Assembly (NCBI GenBank): GCA_002733915.1
Contig: NVXN01000004.1
Span: 66,559-79,295, forward strand
DNA: 12,737 bases
Direction: 5' to 3'
Source of the DNA: Aequorivita sp.
Lineage (GTDB): Bacteria; Bacteroidota; Bacteroidia; Flavobacteriales; Flavobacteriaceae
Shown here one piece after another: positions 7,423-12,737 of the stretch. Below the pieces are notes generated by a model. It was not told the origin of the DNA, made no database searches, and was given only the letters and a program-made list of their open reading frames with translations. The stretch's first letter is position 1, and every line of letters starts with the position of its first letter. A program made the position numbers and the translations under genes.

Positions 7423-7459
7423 AAAGCCCCGTCCTTTTATTAGGGACGGGACTTTTTTT
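7423..7459 (+). terminator. Rho-independent terminator after the first secreted gene
   Basis: The stem CCCGTCC/GGACGGG flanks an 8-9 base loop and is extended by AAAG/CTTTT across one C-A mismatch. It ends in seven T residues. It lies about 20 bp after the stop codon. Confidence 0.92.
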
Positions 7460-7473
7460 ATTGAACGTTTTCA

Positions 7474-7507
7474 TTTTAATAAATATTAACAAAATGAAGT
7501 GTCTTTC
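7474..7507 (+). promoter_or_regulatory. Second copy of the shared upstream block
   Basis: TTTTA...TTAAC-N6-AAGT (7474-7500) matches the blocks before genes one and three base for base at most positions. The -7-like word after it (TGTCTTTC, 7500-7507) is poor, and the block is 109 bp from the ATG instead of about 35. Either this gene has a long leader or its promoter has diverged and a new one lies nearer. I see no better candidate. Confidence 0.3.
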
Positions 7508-7608
7508 CAAAAAAGTTTAGCAAAAAGTTATAAAATAAAGTTGGGCAATCTTGTCTTCAATAGTTAAATTGATATGTAAGAAAAATTAATAATCACAAAA
7601 AACCTATT

Positions 7609-8145
7609 ATGAAAAAGATACTCATTGTTTTTGCTCTTGCAGCGTTTACCACAGGTTTCGCACAAGTTGACAAAAACACGAACACAAAGGAAACAACTAT
7701 TGTAAAGAAGACTTACATTGAAGACGACCAGGGAATTGATGTTGAAACCCAAAAGGCCACAATTTCCCAACAACGCCAATTAGCGTTGAAGAATACAGAT
7801 GTGGTTAAGACTAACTATAGTGTTACAATGACGCCTATAACCATCAATACTGACTACAGTTATACTTTTAACAATAACAAATATAGTTTCAGTGCTGACA
7901 ACAATGGATACACTCTAAATCAAATTGTTACAGGAGCACAAAACTCAGAATACGCTAAATTGAAACCATTAGGTCAAAAAGGATATTACCTTTTTAAAAA
8001 AGATGGTCAGACGTCAGTTGGCTATTTTAACCAATACGGTAATTTTGTAGTTGAGGGATTCGATTCAAATACAGATAATGTTTCAACAATTATTTTCACG
8101 CTTGATGATAAAAGTAGAAGTATGATGAAAGAACAAAAGATGTAA
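7609..8145 (+). CDS. Small exported protein, paralogue of the next gene
   Basis: 178 aa, family not recognised. The signal peptide (1-18, ending GFA) is followed by QVDKNTNTK, identical to the start of the mature part of the next protein. By hand alignment the two are roughly 40-45% identical across their full length. The N-terminal half is polar and Thr/Lys/Asp-rich, with a TDVVKTNYSV segment and a TPITINTDYSY step into a beta-rich C-terminal half. That half holds GYYLFKKDG and GYFNQYGNFVVE near the end, a pattern like a two-stranded hairpin repeat. There are no cysteines and no catalytic motif I can name. It is monocistronic, with its own terminator 19 bp downstream. Confidence 0.8.
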   Translation: MKKILIVFALAAFTTGFAQVDKNTNTKETTIVKKTYIEDDQGIDVETQKATISQQRQLALKNTDVVKTNYSVTMTPITINTDYSYTFNNNKYSFSADNNGYTLNQIVTGAQNSEYAKLKPLGQKGYYLFKKDGQTSVGYFNQYGNFVVEGFDSNTDNVSTIIFTLDDKSRSMMKEQKM

Positions 8146-8163
8146 AATACCTTTTAAATAGAT

Positions 8164-8192
8164 AAAAAATACCAGATAACTGGTATTTTTTT
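8164..8192 (+). terminator. Rho-independent terminator after the second secreted gene
   Basis: A perfect 12-bp stem (AAAAAATACCAG / CTGGTATTTTTT) with an ATAA loop, ending in a seven-base T-run. The A-rich left side could let it act weakly in the other direction. Confidence 0.9.
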
Positions 8193-8227
8193 ATGTATAT
8201 AAATGAATTAGCTTTTCATTATCAAAC

Positions 8228-8264
8228 TTTTACCACAAATTAACAAACACAAGTCCTAATTTTG
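8228..8264 (+). promoter_or_regulatory. Shared upstream block and -7 element of the third secreted gene
   Basis: TTTTACCACAAATTAAC followed by N6 and AAGT (8228-8254) leads to TAATTTTG (8257-8264), a perfect TAnnTTTG. The -33 TTG is missing, as before gene one. The in-frame TTG at 8262 lies inside the -7 element, which rules it out as the start and selects the ATG at 8289. Confidence 0.5.
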
Positions 8265-8288
8265 GAAATAACCTTTAAAAACTATATT

Positions 8289-8825
8289 ATGAAAAAAGCA
8301 ATGTTACTTTTAGCGATATTTTCCTTTTCGGTTACTTTCGCCCAAGTAGATAAAAACACAAATACGAAAAAACAAACAGTAGTCACCAAGACCTCGGTAA
8401 CCGACGATAAAGGAACTGATACCGCTACCAAGGCAGTGACCCAAACCAAAAAAGAGGTGTTGACATTAAAAGATAGTGATGCCAACCAAACTAATCAAAG
8501 TGTGGTTATGAAACCTATTGAAGTAGACACTGACGTAACCTACGATTATGAAGGAAACCGTTTTAAGTTTTTGAACCAAAAGGATAAAGAAGGCTATCGT
8601 TTAATGACCATAAAAGATAACGCAACAAATGAACAATACGCCGTTATCAAGCCTACTTCACAAAATGGATATTATATAATGTCACAAGATGGTAAATCCT
8701 CATTTGGTTACTTTAATACAGAGGGCAACTTTGTGGTAGAACGCTATGATGCAAAAACAGACGCAATCGTCTCGGAAGTTTATAAATTGAATGTGAAAAA
8801 TGATATGAAAAAAGATAAAATGTAG
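8289..8825 (+). CDS. Small exported protein, paralogue of the preceding gene
   Basis: 178 aa, the same length as the preceding paralogue once the ATG at 8289 is used. The signal peptide (1-18, ending VTFA) is followed by QVDKNTNTK. Landmarks shared with its neighbour in order: DD-x-G-x-D near residue 40, TN-x-SV-x-M-x-PI near 70, TD near 82, GY-x-L, YA-x-x-KP, Q-x-GYY, DG-x-x-S-x-GYFN-x-x-GNFVVE, and a final KM. The N-terminal half also matches the first gene of the trio (KGTD-x-x-TK). There are no cysteines, no membrane segment beyond the signal peptide and no lipobox. The product is unknown, presumably periplasmic or secreted. It ends at a bidirectional terminator facing the ferredoxin gene. 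Confidence 0.8.
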   Translation: MKKAMLLLAIFSFSVTFAQVDKNTNTKKQTVVTKTSVTDDKGTDTATKAVTQTKKEVLTLKDSDANQTNQSVVMKPIEVDTDVTYDYEGNRFKFLNQKDKEGYRLMTIKDNATNEQYAVIKPTSQNGYYIMSQDGKSSFGYFNTEGNFVVERYDAKTDAIVSEVYKLNVKNDMKKDKM

Positions 8826-8853
8826 AATATTTATTAATTATCCCCACAAAATG

Positions 8854-8889
8854 AAAAACGGCTCTCAGTTTGAACTGAGAGCCGTTTTT
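8854..8889. terminator. Bidirectional terminator between the third secreted gene and the ferredoxin gene
   Basis: A perfect 17-bp inverted repeat (AAAAACGGCTCTCAGTT and its complement) around a TG centre, with T-runs on the right and A-runs on the left. It serves the two convergent genes whose stops are at 8825 and 8909. Confidence 0.93.
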
Positions 8890-8908
8890 TAATTATAATA
8901 GTATTGTT

Positions 8909-9259
8909 TTAGTCTTTATGCATAAAAGCCTGCTTTGCCAAAAGTTCCTCCTCAGACTCCACGTGATCATCATCGGGAACACAGCAATCTACCGGGCATA
9001 CTGCCGCACATTGCGGTTCGTCATGAAAACCTTTGCACTCGGTACATTTATCTGGTACTATAAAATAAATTTCATCGCTCACGGGCTCTTGTGCCTCATT
9101 GGCATCTACTTGTTTTCCGTTTGGCAAAACAACCTTACCCTCTAAATCGGTTCCATCGGCATAGCGCCAATCATCAGCACCTTCATAGATTGCGGTATTA
9201 GGGCACTCAGGCTCGCAAGCGCCACAGTTTATACATTCATCGGTTATTATAATTGCCAT
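8909..9259 (-). CDS. Ferredoxin with two [4Fe-4S] sites (Alvin-type)
   Basis: A 116-aa soluble electron carrier. Cluster I ligands are Cys9, Cys12, Cys15 and Cys19 (CxxCxxCxxxCP, in [14 protein letters not shown]). Cluster II is C72-x2-C75-x8-C84-x3-C88, with the eight-residue insertion between its second and third cysteines that marks Allochromatium-type ferredoxins, which have low potentials. Two extra cysteines (92-93) follow. A roughly 35-residue insertion (25-60) lies between the clusters, and the C-terminal tail is acidic. The start ATG (9257-9259) is 19 nt from the predicted transcription start. It is divergent from an acyl-CoA reductase gene. Whether it donates electrons to that enzyme is not shown; LuxC enzymes normally use NADPH. 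Confidence 0.92.
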   Translation of the reverse strand: MAIIITDECINCGACEPECPNTAIYEGADDWRYADGTDLEGKVVLPNGKQVDANEAQEPVSDEIYFIVPDKCTECKGFHDEPQCAAVCPVDCCVPDDDHVESEEELLAKQAFMHKD

Positions 9260-9282
9260 GGGATATTCTTTTTCTAACTTTG
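9253..9282 (+). promoter_or_regulatory. Promoter of the acyl-CoA reductase gene
   Basis: TTG (9253-9255), a 19-bp spacer and TAACTTTG (9275-9282) match the Bacteroidota consensus without a mismatch. The -33 element touches the ferredoxin start codon on the other strand. Transcription would start near 9289, four bases before the ATG at 9293 and 34 before the ATG at 9323. Confidence 0.65.
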
Positions 9283-9284
9283 CG

Positions 9285-9315
9285 CAAATTTAATGCCTAT
9301 CAATCGCAACTCCAA
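9285..9315 (-). promoter_or_regulatory. Promoter of the ferredoxin gene
   Basis: On the minus strand TTG (9315-9313), a 20-bp spacer and TAAATTTG (9292-9285) match the consensus fully. Its -7 element lies two bases from that of the opposing promoter, centred on the palindrome TTTGCGCAAA (9279-9288), and its -33 element lies in the reductase gene's 5' end. Confidence 0.65.
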
Positions 9316-10348
9316 AATAAGTATGCAATTAAAACAAAGAATTAACGCTTTTATCGCATTAGGAACCTATCTAAAACGTATTGCATTCGAAAATGACGCC
9401 GCCGAAGCGAAAAGAATATTTCAAATTGCCGAAGCTGAGAATGGCTGGTTTACACAGGACAATATAAGGTTTGCGTTAAAAAGCTGGAGCGAAGCACTTT
9501 CAGAAGAAAATATACAGCAGTGGATTTCTAATTACCAAATTGAAGAGACCAATCCAAAAATCGTTGCTATCATAATGGCGGGTAATGTTCCCTTAGTAGG
9601 ATTTCACGATTTCCTTTCAGTGCTTATAACCGGAAACAAAGTGCTGGCAAAACTCTCTTCAAACGACAAAACACTTTTACCCTTTCTATCAAATTACTTA
9701 ATTTCCGTGGAGCCGGACTTCAAAAATTATATTGAATTTACCGAAGGCCGATTGAAAGATTTTGATGCAGTCATCGCCACGGGCAGTAATAATACCGCTC
9801 GTTACTTTGAATATTATTTTGGAAAATATCCGCACATTATTCGCAAGAACAGAAATTCCGTTGCGGTGCTAACAGGCAATGAAACCGAGGAAGAACTCAC
9901 GGCCCTTGCTGATGATATATTTAGATATTTTGGTCTCGGCTGCCGAAATGTATCAAAAATATATATTCCTGAAAATTATGATTTTGAAGCTTTTTTCAAA
10001 GCAATGTACAGTTGGAAGGAAATTATTCATAACCACAAATACATCAACAATTATGATTATAACAAGGCGGTGTATTTGATGGATAGCTTTCCGCTATTGG
10101 ACAATGAATTTTTATTACTGAAAGAAGACAATGGTTTCTCCTCTCCTATTTCGGTGGTTTTCTATGAAAAATTCAGTTCTTTCCAAAAGCTTAAAAAAGA
10201 ATTGGAAGTCCAGTCAGAAAACATACAGTGTGTGGTTTCAAATGCCAATCTTCCAAATGAAGTACCTTTTGGAATGGCGCAAACTCCAGATTTGTGGGAT
10301 TATGCTGATGGAGTAGACACAGTTGACTTCCTGTTGAAACTTCCTTGA
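9293..10348 (+). CDS. LuxC-type acyl-CoA reductase
   Basis: A 351-aa member of the LuxC acyl-CoA reductase family (aldehyde-dehydrogenase fold), which reduces fatty acyl-CoA or acyl-protein to the aldehyde using NADPH. AGNVPLVGFHDFLSVL (96-111) and the ATGSNNTARYFEYYFG stretch (162-177) are family blocks. Cys217 in GLGCRNVSKIY is the expected nucleophile. The length is shorter than luminous LuxC (about 480 aa), as usual for the Flavobacteriaceae form. The predicted promoter leaves only a 4-nt leader for the ATG at 9293, so the ATG at 9323 (MQLKQRINAF) may be the true start, giving 341 aa. serC follows after 68 bp with no terminator between. No luciferase or fatty-acid genes are nearby, so the physiological substrate is unknown. 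Confidence 0.88.
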   Translation: MPINRNSKISMQLKQRINAFIALGTYLKRIAFENDAAEAKRIFQIAEAENGWFTQDNIRFALKSWSEALSEENIQQWISNYQIEETNPKIVAIIMAGNVPLVGFHDFLSVLITGNKVLAKLSSNDKTLLPFLSNYLISVEPDFKNYIEFTEGRLKDFDAVIATGSNNTARYFEYYFGKYPHIIRKNRNSVAVLTGNETEEELTALADDIFRYFGLGCRNVSKIYIPENYDFEAFFKAMYSWKEIIHNHKYINNYDYNKAVYLMDSFPLLDNEFLLLKEDNGFSSPISVVFYEKFSSFQKLKKELEVQSENIQCVVSNANLPNEVPFGMAQTPDLWDYADGVDTVDFLLKLP

Positions 10349-10389
10349 TAAAATATTCTTAATTCCCACATAATTAGTGGCATAATTCA

Positions 10390-10397
10390 CATCTTTG
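10390..10397 (+). promoter_or_regulatory. Possible -7 element before serC
   Basis: CATCTTTG matches TAnnTTTG except for the first base, with a predicted start near 10404 and a leader of about 13 nt. No -33 TTG is visible at the right distance. A weak dyad CCAC/GTGG (10366-10380) lies just upstream. serC may instead be read from the reductase promoter. Confidence 0.3.
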
Positions 10398-10416
10398 TAA
10401 TTTAAATTTTCATCCA

Positions 10417-11484
10417 ATGAAAAAACACAATTTTAGTGCAGGGCCCTGCATTTTGCCACAATCTGTTTTACAGAAAGCTGCGGAAGCCGTCTTAGACTTC
10501 AACAATTTAAATCTTTCATTAATTGAAATCTCCCATCGCAGCAAAGATTTTGTGGAAGTAATGGAAAATGCCCGAAATCTTGCATTGGAGCATTTGGGTC
10601 TTCAAGATAAGGGATATAAAGCATTATTTTTACAAGGAGGCGCGAGTCTTGAATTTTTAATGGTAGCCTATAATCTTTTAGAAAAAAAAGCAGCATACCT
10701 AAACACGGGAACCTGGAGCGATAAGGCGATTAAGGAAGCAAAACTTATTGGGGAAGTTGTGGAGGTAGCCACATCAAAAAGTGACAATTTCAACTTTATT
10801 CCTAAAAATTACCAAATTCCAAAAGATGCTGATTACTTCCACTGTACCAGCAACAACACTATTTTTGGAACACAGATTCAAGATTTCCCGGACACTGGAA
10901 TCCCCATGGTCTGTGATATGAGCAGCGATATCTTTTCGCGACAGCTCGATTTTTCAAAATTCAGTTTAATCTATGCCGGTGCCCAAAAGAACATGGGGCC
11001 AGCAGGAACAACACTTGTAGTTATAAAAGAAGAGATTCTCGGGAAGGTTTCCCGCGCCATCCCTTCTATGTTGAATTATAAAGTACACATAGCTAAAGAC
11101 AGTATGTTCAATACCCCCGCAGTTTTTCCAGTATATGTATCTATGTTGACTTTGGAATGGTTGAAAAATTTGGGTGGTATTTCAGAGATCGAAAAAGTAA
11201 ACAACCAAAAAGCCGAACTTCTTTATAATGAAATTGACCGAAATCCCTTATTTGAAGGGTTTGTGGCAAATAAGGAAGACCGTTCAAAGATGAACGCCAC
11301 CTTTAATTTAAAAAACGAGGATCTAAAAGCCACTTTTGAAAATCAACTCAAACAGGCCGGAATCAATGGTCTAAACGGTCATCGCAGCGTTGGGGGCTAC
11401 CGCGCCTCTATGTATAACGCCTTGCCATTAGAGAGCGTGCAGGTTTTGGTGGATGTAATGCAAACAGTGGAAAAAGGCGCTTAG
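10417..11484 (+). CDS. serC: Phosphoserine aminotransferase SerC
   Basis: A 355-aa class V PLP aminotransferase that converts 3-phosphohydroxypyruvate plus glutamate to O-phosphoserine plus 2-oxoglutarate in L-serine synthesis; the family also acts in pyridoxal phosphate synthesis. It starts MKKHNFSAGPCILP, the standard opening. FLQGGAS (71-77) binds the PLP phosphate. DMSSDIFS (167-174) contains the aspartate that contacts the pyridine ring. Lys191 in YAGAQKNMGPAG is the PLP Schiff-base lysine. HRSVGGYRASMYNA (322-335) is the conserved C-terminal substrate-binding block. Length is normal. serA follows 27 bp downstream on the same strand, so the two probably form an operon, placed in the reverse of pathway order. 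Confidence 0.97.
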   Translation: MKKHNFSAGPCILPQSVLQKAAEAVLDFNNLNLSLIEISHRSKDFVEVMENARNLALEHLGLQDKGYKALFLQGGASLEFLMVAYNLLEKKAAYLNTGTWSDKAIKEAKLIGEVVEVATSKSDNFNFIPKNYQIPKDADYFHCTSNNTIFGTQIQDFPDTGIPMVCDMSSDIFSRQLDFSKFSLIYAGAQKNMGPAGTTLVVIKEEILGKVSRAIPSMLNYKVHIAKDSMFNTPAVFPVYVSMLTLEWLKNLGGISEIEKVNNQKAELLYNEIDRNPLFEGFVANKEDRSKMNATFNLKNEDLKATFENQLKQAGINGLNGHRSVGGYRASMYNALPLESVQVLVDVMQTVEKGA

Positions 11485-11511
11485 AAAATATTAATACAGA
11501 ATTTTTAACAA

Positions 11512-12468
11512 ATGAAAATATTAGCAAACGACGGAATCTCAAAAAGTGGAATCACCACTCTGGAAAAAGCCGGTTTTGAAGTATTGACCGTGCATGTTGC
11601 ACAGGAGCAACTTCAAAATTACATCAATGAGCATAAAATTGAAGTACTACTAGTGCGCAGTGCAACCAAAGTACGCAAGGATATTATAGATAATTGTCCC
11701 TCCCTAAAAATCATTGGTCGCGGCGGCGTGGGAATGGACAATATTGATGTAGATTATGCACGAAATAATGGTATTGAAGTAATCAATACCCCTGCAGCTT
11801 CTTCGGCTTCTGTAGCAGAATTAGTTTTTGCCCATTTGTTTGGAAGCGTACGTTTTCTGCACGATTCAAACAGAAACATGCCCTTGGAGGGCGATACAAA
11901 ATTCAAGGAATTAAAGAAAAATTACGGCGGCGGACGCGAGTTACGTGGAAAAACACTCGGCATTATCGGTTTCGGAAGAATTGGTCGCGAAGTAGCAAAA
12001 ATAGCCTTGGGCTGTGGCATGAAGGTGATTGCCAGTGATAACGAAGTGGGCGAAGCAGATATCACACTTGACTTTTACGATGGTCAAACAATAACACTCA
12101 AAATAAAGACCGAACCCGTTTCAGAATTGATAAAACACAGTGATTTTATTACGCTTCACGTACCCGCACAAAACGGGTATGTAATTGATAAAGAAGAAAT
12201 TTCACAAATGAAGAAAGGAGCTGGAATAGTTAACGCTGCACGTGGCGGCATACTCAATGAAAAAGCACTTTTGGAAGCTATTGAAGATGGAAAAATTTCA
12301 TTTGCAGCATTAGATGTTTTTGAGGAAGAACCTACACCTTCAATAAAAGTTTTAATGCATGATAAAATTTCATTAACGCCCCATATCGGTGCTGCTACTA
12401 ACGAAGCACAAGACCGAATTGGCATCGAGCTTGCAGAACAAATTATAAGTTTAATGGCCAAAGCATAA
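11512..12468 (+). CDS. serA: D-3-phosphoglycerate dehydrogenase SerA (short form, no ACT domain)
   Basis: A 318-aa D-isomer-specific 2-hydroxyacid dehydrogenase that oxidises 3-phosphoglycerate to 3-phosphohydroxypyruvate with NAD, the first step of L-serine synthesis. The NAD-binding motif GIIGFGRIG is at 150-158. RGGVGMDNID (70-79) lies in the substrate/lid region. The catalytic residues are Arg244 (NAARGG), Glu273 (in EEEP) and His291 (TPHIG). The substrate-binding and nucleotide-binding domains are complete, but the protein ends shortly after the last helix and lacks the C-terminal ACT domain that gives serine feedback inhibition in E. coli SerA. The assignment over other 2-hydroxyacid dehydrogenases rests mainly on the adjacent serC. 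Confidence 0.93.
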   Translation: MKILANDGISKSGITTLEKAGFEVLTVHVAQEQLQNYINEHKIEVLLVRSATKVRKDIIDNCPSLKIIGRGGVGMDNIDVDYARNNGIEVINTPAASSASVAELVFAHLFGSVRFLHDSNRNMPLEGDTKFKELKKNYGGGRELRGKTLGIIGFGRIGREVAKIALGCGMKVIASDNEVGEADITLDFYDGQTITLKIKTEPVSELIKHSDFITLHVPAQNGYVIDKEEISQMKKGAGIVNAARGGILNEKALLEAIEDGKISFAALDVFEEEPTPSIKVLMHDKISLTPHIGAATNEAQDRIGIELAEQIISLMAKA

Positions 12469-12510
12469 CATTTTTCTTTACCTTGTATAAGTGTTAATTT
12501 TTACAAAATA

Positions 12511-12737
12511 ATGGCTTCAATTTTAGATTTACTTAGTAGTGATATAGGCAAGCAACTTATCAGGGGTGCAAGTGCGAAAACCGGCCAACCCAAAGATAAA
12601 ACAGCAAACGTGTTGAGTATGGCACTACCCGTGATTTTGGGCGCAATGCAAAAAAATGCTTCAACTTCCCAAGGAGCAAAAAGCTTGAACAATGCTTTGG
12701 AAGACAATAAGCACGATGGTTCTATTTTGAGCCGATT
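12511..12737 (+). CDS. DUF937-family protein, N-terminal part (cut by window edge)
   Basis: 75 complete codons are visible. The product starts MASILDLLSSDIGKQLI and continues with KTANVLSMALPVILGAMQKNA, which matches the DUF937 (YidB-like) family, whose function is unknown. The protein has no signal peptide in the visible part and is helical. The stop codon lies beyond the right edge. It begins 42 bp after serA in the same direction. A TAATTTTT at 12495-12502 could be a -7 element but has no clear -33 partner, so read-through from serC-serA is equally possible. Confidence 0.8.
   Translation, partial: MASILDLLSSDIGKQLIRGASAKTGQPKDKTANVLSMALPVILGAMQKNASTSQGAKSLNNALEDNKHDGSILSR

Noticed and set aside
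8262..8288. Longer third secreted protein beginning at TTG 8262
   Set aside because: It would place nine residues before the signal peptide and the TTG lies inside the -7 element. The ATG at 8289 gives the same length as the paralogue.
6928..8825. Toxin-antitoxin or immunity cluster in the secreted trio
   Set aside because: All three carry signal peptides, are separately terminated and lack any nuclease, pore or inhibitor motif.
12156..12461. Open frame antisense to serA (101 codons)
   Set aside because: The composition mirrors serA codons and there is no domain, promoter or terminator for it.

Overview
The window looks like chromosomal DNA of a member of the Flavobacteriaceae (Bacteroidota). 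The base composition is AT-rich. Promoters fit the TTG / TAnnTTTG pattern of that phylum instead of the sigma70 -35/-10 pattern, Shine-Dalgarno sequences are weak or absent, and the protein sequences (ParE/ParC, YchF, the 116-aa two-cluster ferredoxin, SerC, short SerA) have the flavobacterial form. I see no rRNA, tRNA, CRISPR array, phage gene or intact insertion sequence.

Layout, left to right. Positions 1-2987 hold the minus-strand topoisomerase IV pair parE and parC (parC runs off the left edge), separated by a 157-bp gap that contains a REP-like repeat. A 330-bp intergenic stretch (2988-3317) carries the parE promoter, several inverted repeats and the probable promoter of a plus-strand chaperone pair: a CbpA-type J-domain protein and its CbpM-like modulator, overlapping by one base. 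A secreted/membrane PAP2-family protein follows. A bidirectional terminator separates it from minus-strand ychF.

Positions 6864-8892 are the least ordinary part. Three small plus-strand genes encode exported proteins (157, 178 and 178 aa). Each has its own terminator and they share a homologous N-terminal module. The second and third are clear paralogues over their whole length. The first shares only the N-terminal half and then becomes a charged coiled coil. A related sequence block lies upstream of all three. I do not recognise the family, and this is the best candidate for something undescribed.

Positions 8893-12737 hold a minus-strand ferredoxin gene facing away from a LuxC-type acyl-CoA reductase gene, with two promoters that interlock face to face in about 65 bp. 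Then come serC and serA, which catalyse the first two committed steps of L-serine synthesis in reverse gene order and are separated by 27 bp, and the start of a DUF937 gene cut by the right edge.

Most genes are housekeeping: chromosome decatenation, protein folding, ribosome-associated ATPase, serine synthesis. The accessory signals are the repeat inside the parE-parC unit, the tandem secreted-protein family with its shared upstream block, and the interlocked promoters.
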